A stretch of DNA of 64,000 nucleotides from contig NC_065537.1 of the NCBI RefSeq assembly GCF_932294415.1, forward strand, positions 51,752,302 through 51,816,301, given 5' to 3'. Each line of letters starts with the position of its first letter. Within the stretch, counting starts at the first letter, position 1. Below, one piece after another: positions 36,024 through 47,000 of the stretch. Both the position numbers and the translations under genes were made by a program. The stretch is from Quercus robur (lineage: Eukaryota; Streptophyta; Magnoliopsida; Fagales; Fagaceae). The notes beneath the pieces are model-generated. The model saw only the letters and a list, made by a program, of their open reading frames with translations. It was not told the origin of the DNA and made no database searches.

Positions 36024-37248
36024 TGTTGAGGTCTAAAAAATCACAGTAAAATAAGCCCAAGAAAGAATAAGCTAAGCCCAAGAAAGAGTGAGTTAAGCCC
36101 AGAAGAAAAAAAAAAAGACCAAGTCCAAAGGGATTATACAAAAGGCCCTGAGGATCCCGAAGCCCAGAAAAGGAAAAGCAACCAAAGAAGAAAAAGAAAG
36201 AACATCATAGCAAAGTATAGGACGCAAGGATCCTCGGGCACCATCAATGAGCGCGAAGAAAAAAGAAGACCAGGACAGATCGATAGAAAGAAAAACAAGA
36301 AAAAAACAAAAGGACGCAAGCAACCCTTCATGGCACAGACAGAAAAAGGCGTCGGGGAACCAAAACAAGGAAAAAGAATGTTAACAAAATGATTTCAAAA
36401 GAGCAGAACAGGATTCCGCCCAAATAGGAAAGAAACGGAGAAGTAAAAGACACCAGAAGTGAGGATGCCGAGAAGGGCATACCTCAGCACGTCCCAAAGA
36501 GGATGGCCAACCAGAAGCTTTCGAAGGAATCAGAACCAAGAGAAGGAAAGAATGAGAGAAAACGGAAAAGGGGACTTACCGAGATGATGAGGACAGAACA
36601 TACTCTGTTTGCAAAAGACCCAAACAGGGGAACCAACGGTTCCCCAAGACACCCAGAAAACTCCACTATAAAAGGAGAGGATGGGTTGTGAAGAAAGGCA
36701 GCGAGAAAAAGGGAAAAGAAACACAATAGAAAGAAGAGATTCTCTAGAAAATTATCAGAAAGTTTAGGCAGAAATAAAATATCAGGGGAAAACAAATACT
36801 GCTTCTCGATATCCTGTAAAAGCAACTATGGCACATACTCGGATCCAACGAGAATCAAACTTCGCAAGTTTTGAAGGCTGAAATAGCCATTCAAGGCTGC
36901 AATTTTTGAGCTTGATTGGACCTTGTATCACGTCCTAGTAAGCTTGTTGTGATCGAATAGATAATGCTTTAATTAAATATTGTTCCCGGGATCCCCACAA
37001 TACTTCTCTTTTATTGTCTTGCTAATCCTGCTTTTTCTTTTTTTTGAGCTTACGTTGTTAATTTCTGGCACTCCTCGATATCCCTGTTTGTCATCTTTTT
37101 TGTCAGGAGCATTTCTCTGTATTCACTTGATTCTTAAACAGCCATTTAGCTGCGGTGAGTCAAGGCCCAGTCCACCAAATCCCCTCTTTCTTTTTCATTC
37201 AGGCTCGGGATCCTTGGGCCTGAGTATCCCGAAAAAGACACTCTCACA
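36024..37248 (+). repeat. 5' LTR of the Tat-group element
   Basis: 1,225 bp starting TGTTGAGGTC and ending CTCTCACA. U3 is purine-rich. A TATA box sits at 36667-36674. It is nearly identical to 48476-49699. Confidence 0.95.
36667..36674 (+). promoter_or_regulatory. TATA box of the 5' LTR
   Basis: TATAAAAG, in a CCAC-TATAAAAGGAG context, about 640 bp into the LTR. The genomic RNA would start near 36697-36705. The same box is at 49118-49125 in the 3' LTR. Confidence 0.65.
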
Positions 37249-37251
37249 TTT

Positions 37252-37270
37252 TGGCGACTCCGCTGGGGAC
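37252..37270 (+). other. Primer-binding site, tRNA-Arg type
   Basis: TGGCGACTCCGCTGGGGAC begins three bases after the LTR. It is complementary, with about one mismatch from memory, to the 3' end of a plant tRNA-Arg, a primer reported for Tat/Ogre elements. Confidence 0.7.
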
Positions 37271-37309
37271 TGGGCAAAGAAGAAGGAAGAAACAATCCCT
37301 TCACAGAGA

Positions 37310-39535
37310 ATGCCTCCAAGACAAAGAAACAGCAAAGGAACCAATGTGCCACCTACGGCCTCTGAGCCTGTAGGAGAAAACGAGGAAGTCTCCAGGCAAG
37401 GAGGTGGGATACCCTTGGTGGAACAGGAGGTTGTGTCGGAACAAAGACACGCAAGACAAGAACCAAACCTAATGGCCAGGATGACAGCAATGCTAAAGGA
37501 TTTGGAGCAAGAAGTTCGTCTTCTCAAAGAAGGCAGGACACAGGAAGTCAGAGACAACATTCCCCCTACTGGCCACCAAGATGGGACCCAGCCAGAAGGA
37601 GGGTCAGCAGTAGGAGGAAGAGCCAACCCTCAGTATTTGACACTGGCAGACGTCAATGCCCTCTTGGAGCAAGAAAGGGAAAAACTCTCAGGGATCCCCA
37701 AGCAATTCTCTCGGGATCCCCCGTTCCCTCCAGAACTCCTTGGCAAACCATATCCTAAGGGATACGAACCCCCAAAGTTCCATCCTTTCGATGGGAGGAA
37801 TGGAAGTGCCGTGGAACATGTGAGCAGGTTTGTCCACACTATGGGCCCCTATGCAGGAGACAAAGAATTATGTCTAAGGGAATTTGCCAAATCTTTGGTA
37901 GATAGGGCATACACCTGGTACACCACGCTGAGACCCGGGTCCATCAAGACCTGGGATGAGATGATGGAAAAATTCTGCGCCAAATATTACCCTGGTGAAG
38001 ACAAAATCACTTTCCAGAACCTGCAGATGGTGAGGCAGAGACCTGGAGAAGATCCTGTTCAGTTTATTAAAAGATTTGAAGATGTGTCTCTAGACTGCTA
38101 TGGAGACCATGAAGAAAAGGAGCTCGTGGAAACCTGTATAGCCAACATGCTTTTTGATTACAGGCTCAACCTTGAAAATTTATGTATCACACAGTTTGCT
38201 GACCTGCTACAGAGAACCAGAAGGACAGCGCAAACTATGAGAACAAAAAGGCTGCCCGCATCCCAAGCTATGACAGCATCAACAGGAGAAAAAAGGAAAA
38301 GACCAGACGGAAAGGTGTTTGAAGAACCACCAGTGATCCCATGCACAGCTGAGGAGTTAAGCCATGTCCTAGACAAATGGATTGGAGATGGGGTTGTTAG
38401 GCCATTCACTGTGTCCAGGCCGCCAACCGAAGAAGAAAGGAAGAATCCTTTATTTTGCAGAATCCATAACTATGTGAAGCACTCCACTAAGGACTGCTGG
38501 ACCCTTCGCAGATTATTCCACAAAAAGTTGAGAGAAGGAACCCTGGAACTCACCCAGAAGGAATCGGAAGTGCAGAGGAACCCCTTACCTAACCACAAAG
38601 GAAAAGGGGTGGTAGCAGTAGTAATACATGGGAACCCAGCAGAGGCAGGAGAATCTGAAGGATCCTTCCACCCGAGTACAGTCAAGACCCTCCAAAAGAA
38701 TCCTAAGTTCAGGTCACTATTCAATCAATTAGGATTCGGACCAGAAGCAAGAAGAGTGGCCACAGAGTCTCTCATGAGTATAGCAGCAGATTCAGGGATG
38801 GAATGTTTTACAGCTGAGTCACATGCTAGTCGAGCTTTCCTGGAGACAACCAATGCAATAACTTTCACTGATGAGGACATGGAGATTGAGCACCCAGACC
38901 ACCGTAGACCCCTTTATTTAATGGCCACCATAAACGGCGTTCAAGTCAGGAGAGCACTGGTGGATACAGGGGCATCACTCAACCTCATAGCCTTCAGTAC
39001 CTTGGAAGCTGTTGGCTTAGCTGACAGAAGGATCCTGGGGACCCCCATGGAGATAACAGGATTTGGAGGATCGGTGGAAGCAACAGAAGGATACGTACAG
39101 CTAGCCTTAAGGGTAGGGCCAATAGTAGCTTTGACAAGGTTTCATGTGATTAATGCAGAAGTTTCTTATCACGTGCTGCTGGGACGCCCGTGGCTTCACA
39201 AACATCGCCTTATTCCATCCACGTTCCATCAATGCATTAAAGGGAGACTGAATAGGAGGCCCATAAGGATCCCTGCCAATCATAATCCTTTCAGCCAGGG
39301 AGAAGTAAACTTTGCAGAAACGATGTTTTATGATGAGTTGGAGCCAGATGATGAGAACCCCACCCCAGGGACCCCGGGGGCACCTATCCTAGAAGAAGAA
39401 GAAGGAGGAAGGGGCACCCGTGACCTGAGAAACCTTTTAGAAAGAAAAAGACAAAAGAGGGAGCCCAGCTCTTCAGGATCCCGAGAATGTGTGGTGGTGC
39501 GGGAACCTGGGGGAAGGCTAATTTATCGTTTGTGA
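37310..39535 (+). CDS. gag-pro: Gag-protease polyprotein of the Tat-group element
   Basis: 741 residues from ATG 37310 (MPPRQRNS), the first in-frame ATG after the primer site; the frame is also open into the LTR but without ATG there. The N-terminal 100 residues are charged with a short coiled-coil-like stretch (AMLKDLEQEVRLLKEG). The retrotransposon gag domain lies at about 170-320 (YTWYTTLRPGSIKTWDEM, MVRQRPGEDPVQFIKRFED). A C-x2-H-x4-H-x4-C metal-binding-like motif begins at Cys383. The aspartic protease has LVDTGAS with Asp552 and a downstream LLGRPWLH. It forms the particle core and processes the polyprotein. The ORF ends in TGA (39533-39535), with pol following in the same reading frame. 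Confidence 0.93.
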   Translation: MPPRQRNSKGTNVPPTASEPVGENEEVSRQGGGIPLVEQEVVSEQRHARQEPNLMARMTAMLKDLEQEVRLLKEGRTQEVRDNIPPTGHQDGTQPEGGSAVGGRANPQYLTLADVNALLEQEREKLSGIPKQFSRDPPFPPELLGKPYPKGYEPPKFHPFDGRNGSAVEHVSRFVHTMGPYAGDKELCLREFAKSLVDRAYTWYTTLRPGSIKTWDEMMEKFCAKYYPGEDKITFQNLQMVRQRPGEDPVQFIKRFEDVSLDCYGDHEEKELVETCIANMLFDYRLNLENLCITQFADLLQRTRRTAQTMRTKRLPASQAMTASTGEKRKRPDGKVFEEPPVIPCTAEELSHVLDKWIGDGVVRPFTVSRPPTEEERKNPLFCRIHNYVKHSTKDCWTLRRLFHKKLREGTLELTQKESEVQRNPLPNHKGKGVVAVVIHGNPAEAGESEGSFHPSTVKTLQKNPKFRSLFNQLGFGPEARRVATESLMSIAADSGMECFTAESHASRAFLETTNAITFTDEDMEIEHPDHRRPLYLMATINGVQVRRALVDTGASLNLIAFSTLEAVGLADRRILGTPMEITGFGGSVEATEGYVQLALRVGPIVALTRFHVINAEVSYHVLLGRPWLHKHRLIPSTFHQCIKGRLNRRPIRIPANHNPFSQGEVNFAETMFYDELEPDDENPTPGTPGAPILEEEEGGRGTRDLRNLLERKRQKREPSSSGSRECVVVREPGGRLIYRL

Positions 39536-39589
39536 AGGTGCGCGGGACCCGAATGCATTGTGCAGGAAGGTCCCGGACCACCAAGCTGC

Positions 39590-42500
39590 ATGATGGCCCA
39601 AGAAGAAATCCCAGAAGAACCAGTTAAGGAGGCCCAGATTCAGCCCGAGGAAGAACTGAAGGAAGTAGACCTGGGAACAGAACCAGGATCCCGGAAACCT
39701 GTTTTCATTAGCAGTCAATTGGTGGCTCAAGAAAGAGAACAATTGGTAGCCTTACTTCAAAAATACAGAGATGTGTTTGCATGGACTTATGATGAGATGC
39801 CTAGTCTAGACCCGGAGTTAGTGGTCCATTCTCTTAATGTGGAACCAGGGGTGAGGCCAGTAGTCCAACCAGCCAGGGTCTTCCACACTGAGGTAGAAGC
39901 TCAAATAGTCCAAGAAGTCAAGAAATTACTAACAGCTGGTTTTATCAAACTCATCCAACACCCAAAATGGCTGTCCAACATTGTACCTGTGAAGAAGAAG
40001 AATGGTCAAATCCGCTGCTGTGTAGACTTTCGCAACTTGAACAAGGCATGTCCTAAAGATGAGTTCCCCTTGCCCAATATCGATCTCCTTGTAGATTCAG
40101 CTGCTGGAAACTCAATGTTCTCGTTTATGGATGGGTACAGTGGGTACAATCAAATTCGCATGGCAGCCAAAGATGCAGAAAAGACGGCATTCAGAACTCC
40201 GATTGGGAACTTTTACTACACTGTAATGCCCTTTGGCCTCAAGAATGCGGGGGCTACGTATCAACGAACCATGACAGCCATTTTCCATGACATGATGCAT
40301 GAGGAGATGGAGGATTATGTAGATGATATTGTGGTCAAGTCAAAAACCAGAACAGGACATTTCCAAGTACTTGAGCAAGTCTTTGAAAGATGCAGGAAAT
40401 ACAAGTTACGTATGAACCCCATGAAGTGCGCCTTTGGAGTGTCTGCTGGAAAGTTCCTTGGGTTCCTGGTACATCACAAAGGCATAAGCGTGGATCCAGC
40501 CAAGGCCACAGCTATTGCCACGATGAGAAGACCAACTACTATTAGAGAACTCAAAAGCTTCCTGGGAAGGGTCTCCTATATCAGGAGGTTTGTGCCTGGT
40601 TTAGCCTCAGCTACGGCAGGCTTGTCAAAATTACTGAAAAAGGGAAATGAATTCACCTGGGGAACAGAGCAGCAGGAAGCTTTTCAAAGAATTCAGAGCA
40701 TTATGAACCATCTGCCCACCCTCCAGGCACCAGTACGTGGGCGACCTCTGTTACTATACTTAGCATCGAACTCTCAGGCAATAGGAGCCTTGCTGGCACA
40801 AGAAGATGACCAAGGAAATGAGCAGCCCATATACTATGTAAGCAGAACACTCAAGGATACTGAAACCAGGTACCCCAGAATAGAGAAAGTCTGCCTAGTA
40901 ATCGTTTATGCATCCCAAAGATTGAAGAGGTACTTCTCAGCTCACCAAATCCTCTTGGTAACCAAGTCACACCCCATAAAAGCACTACTGCACCAGCCCC
41001 TCCTCACGGGAAGGATGGCACAATGGCTAGTATTGCTCTCACAATATGATATAGGCACAAGAACTCCCAAGGCTGTAAAGAGCCAGGCCATAGCAGATTT
41101 GCTAGCTCAATTCCCAGGGAAGGAAGAAGGCCCACTGAGCGAAGAAATCCCTGGTGAGGTAGCAGTGATGGAGATCCCAGGAAAGAAATGGACCATGAGG
41201 TTCGACGGATCGGCTACAGCAACTTCAAATGGGGTAGGAATTGTGCTAAGCTGTGAAAATGGGGATGTCATGCCCCTGTCTTTTAAGCTTGGTTTCTCGT
41301 GTTCTAATAATGCAGCTGAGTATGAGGCATACTTGACTGGGTTGGCTATAGCACTCAGCATAGGAGTAAAACACATGAGAGTGCTGGGGGATTCTAATCT
41401 TGTAGTCTCCCAAGTGAAAGGTGACTTTGCATTACGGGAACAAAACTTAGCAGCCTACAGAACTTGGGCACAAAGACTGGAAATGGAGTTTCAAACCTTC
41501 AGCATAGAATACACTCAAAGCAGCGAAAACAAGTTCGCAGATGCTCTCGCCACCCTGGGATCCCAAATACCATTTGATGGGAGAGATACACTGATAAAAA
41601 TAGGAAGGCAGGAACATTCTATTGTGAGGATCCTCCAAGGAATGTACCCAGGGGAATCCAAACAGTGGGACTGGAGGGACGAAGTCAAAGAAAGGATGAA
41701 AGAAGTAAATCCTAGAGGGAACATCAAAGAGCTAATGGATTACACTCAGATAGAAGGAGAATTGTACAGAAGACTGCCAAGAGGAATACTGTCCAGATGT
41801 ATCACCGAGAAGGAAGGAAAGTTGAAATTAGAAGAATTACACGCCCAAACATGTGGAGTTGCAGAAAAAATCAGCCTATACAGGAGGATGCAACGCATGG
41901 GGTACTACTGGCCAGACATGGACAAGGAAGCAGCAGTCATACAGGGGAAATGTAAAGAATGTCGCTTGGCAATCGATAAAGAAGAAAGCTACGCTGTGTT
42001 TGTTATAGAAGATTGGCGGGTTCCTTTCATAGGATACCTAGCTCAAGGTATCCTGCCAACCGACAAGGAGCTGGCTCATAAGCTCAAGAAACTGGCGTGC
42101 AGGTATTTCTTGCAGAATGATATTTTGTTCAAAAAAGGATACCACGGGGATCCCCTCAGGTGCCTGGGACCAAAGGAAGCCAGAGAAGTGGTCAGAGAAG
42201 TGCACTCTGGAGATTGCGGAAGTCACCCAGGAAAGAGAAGGCTGCACAAGCAGTTACTGTTGTTGGGGTATTACTGGCCAACGATGAAAAGAGACTCTGA
42301 GGAGCTGGTCAGAACATGTCATGCTTGCCAAGTCCTAGGAGATGCGATTCACACTCACCCAAATGTCCTACAGGATATGACAACACCATGGCCTTTCCAT
42401 ACTTGGGGGCTCGATCTCATAGGGCCCATAAATCCTCCATCCAATGGTTATATATGGATCCTGGCAGCCACGGAGTACTTTACAAAATGGGTAGAGGCCA

Positions 42501-43267
42501 TCCCTTTGAAAAAAGCTACTGGAGCAACTGTAGCAAATTTCATTCGAGACCACATCATCACAAGGTTCGGGATCCCCAGAAGACTTATCAGCGACAATGG
42601 AACCCCATTCATAAACAAAGATGTGAAGGGATTAGCTGAAGCATACCACATCAAGCATAGAAGATCTACCCCATACTACCCACAAGGAAACGGCCAAGCT
42701 GAAGCTACTAACAGGGTAATATTAAAAATCCTTAAGAAAATGAAGCATGAGTATGGAGGAAAATGGAGTGACCATCTGGCAGATGTGCTTTGGGCATGTA
42801 GGAGTTCTGTAAAGACAGCCACAGGATTTTCCCCATTCTCCCTGGTTTATGGAACAGAAGCCATCAGCCCTGTGGAGTTAATCATTCCTACACCAAGGGT
42901 AGTTCTTGAGGAAAATCAGGGAGAAAGTGAAGATGCAAGCAACAAAAAGAGATTAGTAGATCTGGAAGGAGTAGAAGAAGAAAGAGAACTGGCCAAGAAA
43001 AGGAGTCAAAGATACCAGCAAAGAATGACCAGAGCATATGCACAAGCAGTACGCCCAAGAGTGTTCACCAAAGGGCAACTAGTGCTAAGGATGGCGGAGC
43101 ACGTAAGGAGGAACCTGCCAGGACCTTCCAAGTTCACCCCAAAATGGGAAGGACCCTACATCATCAATACAGCTCATGAAAGTGGATATTATTACCTTGC
43201 CAAAGAAGATGGGACAGTCCTGACAGAACCCATAAACGGGAAATGGCTGAAGCAATATTATGCATGA
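39590..43267 (+). CDS. pol: Pol polyprotein (RT, RNase H, aRNase H, integrase)
   Basis: 1,225 residues from ATG 39590; the frame is open from 39536, directly after the gag-pro TGA. RT is about 110-290 with YVDD at 243-246. The RNase H associated with RT is about 380-490. A second, archaeal-type RNase H (RVT_3) begins at MRFDGS with Asp539 and has NNAAEYEA and LGDSNLVVSQV. Two zinc-finger-like modules follow: a degenerate one (LHAQTCG to CKECR) and a regular HHCC (His872; CHACQ). The integrase core has Asp942, Asp1002 and Glu1038, keeping the D-D-35-E spacing. All catalytic residues I can check are present. It copies the element RNA into DNA and inserts it. Translation must involve read-through or re-initiation past the TGA, or RNA processing. 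Confidence 0.94.
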   Translation: MMAQEEIPEEPVKEAQIQPEEELKEVDLGTEPGSRKPVFISSQLVAQEREQLVALLQKYRDVFAWTYDEMPSLDPELVVHSLNVEPGVRPVVQPARVFHTEVEAQIVQEVKKLLTAGFIKLIQHPKWLSNIVPVKKKNGQIRCCVDFRNLNKACPKDEFPLPNIDLLVDSAAGNSMFSFMDGYSGYNQIRMAAKDAEKTAFRTPIGNFYYTVMPFGLKNAGATYQRTMTAIFHDMMHEEMEDYVDDIVVKSKTRTGHFQVLEQVFERCRKYKLRMNPMKCAFGVSAGKFLGFLVHHKGISVDPAKATAIATMRRPTTIRELKSFLGRVSYIRRFVPGLASATAGLSKLLKKGNEFTWGTEQQEAFQRIQSIMNHLPTLQAPVRGRPLLLYLASNSQAIGALLAQEDDQGNEQPIYYVSRTLKDTETRYPRIEKVCLVIVYASQRLKRYFSAHQILLVTKSHPIKALLHQPLLTGRMAQWLVLLSQYDIGTRTPKAVKSQAIADLLAQFPGKEEGPLSEEIPGEVAVMEIPGKKWTMRFDGSATATSNGVGIVLSCENGDVMPLSFKLGFSCSNNAAEYEAYLTGLAIALSIGVKHMRVLGDSNLVVSQVKGDFALREQNLAAYRTWAQRLEMEFQTFSIEYTQSSENKFADALATLGSQIPFDGRDTLIKIGRQEHSIVRILQGMYPGESKQWDWRDEVKERMKEVNPRGNIKELMDYTQIEGELYRRLPRGILSRCITEKEGKLKLEELHAQTCGVAEKISLYRRMQRMGYYWPDMDKEAAVIQGKCKECRLAIDKEESYAVFVIEDWRVPFIGYLAQGILPTDKELAHKLKKLACRYFLQNDILFKKGYHGDPLRCLGPKEAREVVREVHSGDCGSHPGKRRLHKQLLLLGYYWPTMKRDSEELVRTCHACQVLGDAIHTHPNVLQDMTTPWPFHTWGLDLIGPINPPSNGYIWILAATEYFTKWVEAIPLKKATGATVANFIRDHIITRFGIPRRLISDNGTPFINKDVKGLAEAYHIKHRRSTPYYPQGNGQAEATNRVILKILKKMKHEYGGKWSDHLADVLWACRSSVKTATGFSPFSLVYGTEAISPVELIIPTPRVVLEENQGESEDASNKKRLVDLEGVEEERELAKKRSQRYQQRMTRAYAQAVRPRVFTKGQLVLRMAEHVRRNLPGPSKFTPKWEGPYIINTAHESGYYYLAKEDGTVLTEPINGKWLKQYYA

Positions 43268-44074
43268 GGACAAGGGGATCCCCAGTACCTCGGAGTCCTT
43301 TCACCAACTTCACTATCTGCTAAGTTCCTTTTTATTTTGTCTTTTATTTTTCAGCTTTTATCAAGAATTCTGGCCTAAGATAATTTTGTTCAGGAACATG
43401 TGATAGATTGACACTTTGTGGTCAATGCTGCACCAAAAGACTTTTTGCTTTGTTCCAAAAAAAAAAGATGATTATGTTTTAACGAAATTCCTGTTTCTTC
43501 AAAGTTTAAGTTTTTCTTATTGCAAAGACCAAATGTGGAAAAATTTAAGGGAGGATACCTGAGTAAAAAAAAAAAAAAAGAGAATATGTAATACCCCTTT
43601 TACATATGGCCCAGGATCCACCTCACCAATAATTTCAGATATCCCGCAAACAGTTCCAAGTGCATAGGTTTAGGATCACAGAATAAAAAAAAAAAATATC
43701 TAGGATACCTAGCCTAGCACTTGGCAAAAAGGGGAACCTGTCAAAAGTTCATGAACTGGGACCGTATCTCAAAAAAAAATAAATAATGCATAGAGAAGGA
43801 TACTAGTGTACCCAGTTCAGTACTTGCACAATAAATCACCAGGTACCTGGACCAGAACTTACAGTGAAGCCTGTGGGAACCATGGTCCAGGACTCAGGAA
43901 AGAAAAGAATCACAAGAAAGTAAAGACAATATATATACATCCAAGGAAAAAGGCAGATTCACATACCAAGAAATAAGAAGCAGTTTTGAAGCACAAAAAG
44001 AAAGAGCAGAGCAATGTTTAAAAAAAAAAATTATACAACCCCAAATTGTTCATATGAATAAAAAAAAAAAAAAG
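43268..44074. other. Spacer between pol and the antisense gene
   Basis: Non-coding, with repeated GGATAC/GGTACC motifs and poly(A) runs. On the minus strand it holds AATAAA-like signals near 43332-43350, which could end the antisense transcript close to the pol stop. Confidence 0.5.
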
Positions 44075-47000
44075 CTAAGGAATGAGGCCGGCCAGCAGAG
44101 AAGCATCTGGAGAAATAGCAGGAACAGCCAAAGAAGAAAGGATCCTCTGCCGCTTGACTTTCAAATCTTGTAGAACTTTATGAGCATGAGCCAAAGCTTC
44201 CTCAGCAACAGCTATCTCAGTGTCTATGCTCTTGAATGATTGCCTTTGAAACAGCATATGAGCCAGCAGACGCAAGTGATCCAGCAGGAAAGACAAATTA
44301 AACTTGGCCTCTAGAAGGTCCTGCACCACACCTCTCCATTCCAGAAGCTTTTCTTCAGACAACGAATCAACAGAGGAATTCTTTAGAGAAATCAACACAG
44401 CACACAACAACTCCATCAGAATATTGCCTAGAAAAATGCCTCCCCTAAAGCCACCGGTAAAATCCCCGTGACTCTTGAGCAGGCTCTCTAGCAGCGGCAA
44501 GCCCTCCACAGGAACAGAGAAGCGCAGGAAGCTGCCATAAGAAGACCCAAAGACATGAAAGTGGCTGGCAGGAAGACTGTTGAATTCCAAAAGATCGAAG
44601 CGAGCCAGGAAAGAGGAAAGCCTTGAATCAAGATCTGAGGCAGCCACCTTCGAGACATCCCCCATCACCGCGTCACCACTTGCAGAAACCTGAGGACTTG
44701 CAGCCTTTTGTTCTGGATGAGGGTCAGCAACTTCAACAGGTCTCACAATTCCTTCAGGGATAACAGGCTCAGAACCTGCAAAGCCTGCATCAATATTCAA
44801 AAAAAAAACAGAAGAAGAAAAAAAAAAAGGAAGAACAAATTTAGAAGAAGCAAACCGGTTCCAGTTTCTTGAGGCAGAACCTCTTCTTCCTGATCTCCTG
44901 ACATCCCCGAAGATTCTGGGAAAGAACATAAGGCAAGTTGAAGAAAGGGTGAAGGACCGATGGCAAATTGGCTAAAGGAAGGGATAGATGCAGGGGGTTT
45001 CGCCATATAAAAAAAAAAAAGAAAAGGGGGAAAGAAAAAGGAAAACACAATGGAACAGCTTGCACTCACCTTCTGAGCTCTCTGATTCTAAAGAAGAGGC
45101 AACACTGGGAGCGGGTTTCTCACTGGTTTGACCTAAAAGGAAAAGAAGGAACTCAAGAGAAACTGGGAAAGAGAGTGAAACATAACGTTATTTCAAAAGA
45201 AACAAGGTTTACCTGTTTGTTTGGATAAAGGAGTGTCTCCCAAAGCACCTTTATCTGACAAGGACTGAGGAAACACAGTCTTGATAGGACTGGGAGTGCG
45301 TTCGAGATGGGGACTTTGAGATGATGGGATCCTAGAAGCTTTGGGATCCTGAGAGTCCTGGGAACCTTGCATCGGCTGCCCAATTTCCTCAGCAGGGTCA
45401 TCAGTAGGGAGCTCCTCCCCCATAACAGGAAAAACGACAGAAAGAGCTGTGATAGTTTCCTCCCCCAAAACCTTGCCAGTCACAGGAGGGGATACCTCCA
45501 CCTAAAGAAAGGAGAAGCAGAGAAGACAATACTAAAAAAAAAAAGAAAGGAAAACGGCAAGAATACTAGCAACACAGAAAGAACAGAAGAAGGGGGAACA
45601 CACGTACCACGTCGTCTCCAGAAGATTGACTTTTACCCTTCTTATAATCAGACTTGCGCTTAGACTGCAAAGAAAATCACCACTCGTCAGCAAAGATAGA
45701 AAAATGAATGCAACAAAAAAAAAAAAAGAGAGAAGAAGGAAAGAAGTCTTGCCCTTCTCTCTCTCTCTACAGATTCTCTGGAAGTCTTTTGCTTACTACG
45801 AGTACGCCCAGAGGGTCCTAAAGGAGGCTGGGATACCAAACCAGAGGATCCTAAAGAACCATGGACTGAAGCAGTCACAAGAACCTGGGGAAAAGAAGAC
45901 TCTACCTTGGTCTTCTTCCGGGTCCTTGAAACTAAAGGTTCCTTGACATCCTTGCCTTCGTGAGATGCCAAGTGTGCTTGAGATTTCCCCGTTTTCCTTC
46001 TTTTTGCTTCAGAGCCTATCTCCACACCCCCTGCACTTTCGCCAACATCAGCAGCTTTCATTTTCTTCAACTTAACATCCTTACCTTTAGCAGTAGCAGC
46101 ACTAATTGTCTCTGTTGCACCCTTTTTGATGGGTACCCCAGAGGAGGTACCAATGATAAGACTATCACCCAGCCAGGCCTCAGGAAGATCCTGTCCATAA
46201 GTCACCCAACCTCCCCTGGAGGAATGCCACTCTGCGAACCCAGTCTTGCTGCTTGCAGCAGCAGAAACAATCCCAGCAGTAGGAAGGGATAAACGTCTAT
46301 TAGCTGTCGGAGCAGAAACAATGCTAGAGTTCGGGACTTCCCGAATTGTACCGGTGCCAACATAGTCAACAAAAGATTTCTGTACTCTTCTCCAATAACC
46401 GGTATAGCCACTGGAAGCAAAGACTCCTCTCTGGGAGTTAGGCACCACGAACTGGGGGCTCCTCCGAAACCAATAAGAAAAGGCCTGCAGCCTCAAGAAA
46501 GGATCCAAGGAAGGAAGAGATGGCACCACATCCTTGAAAACTGGCGGGATATCTTGATCAAAACCAAACTGTCGAAGCACCCGGTGTGCTGAATAATGAG
46601 TGTACTTTGGGCCACTTGAAGAAGGCACGGGAAGCCAGGAAGGGCTAATGCAGGCAAGATAAGCCAGACTGCCCTCATCACCACGGCGCAAGTCGAAGGT
46701 ATTACCTGTTGAAGATAAAAAAGAAGACAACACAGAATCACACGCGAAGCCAGGACCAAACTCACGAGGGGATCTCCAACACAAGCTCCCTGCTTCGTCA
46801 AACAACTCCACAAGGTTGAGGCCACCACCTTTTAAGCTAATCCAACGGAAAATAATGGGAAAGGCATCAGTAGAATTGCCACAAAGACCCTTCACTATGT
46901 CGGGGGATCCTTGGAACTTGTCCTTCACAAACTTCAAATTTCTACACTTAGCCAAGGTAGCTGCAAAACGATCCCACATGAAAATCTGAAGAATGGCACA

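Noticed and set aside
36980-37309. Upstream extension of the gag frame into the LTR
   Set aside because: No ATG in that part; it spans the LTR end and primer site. ATG 37310 is the natural start.
39531-39564. A 34-nt intron removing the TGA between gag-pro and pol
   Set aside because: GT and CAG are present but the length is below the usual plant intron minimum.
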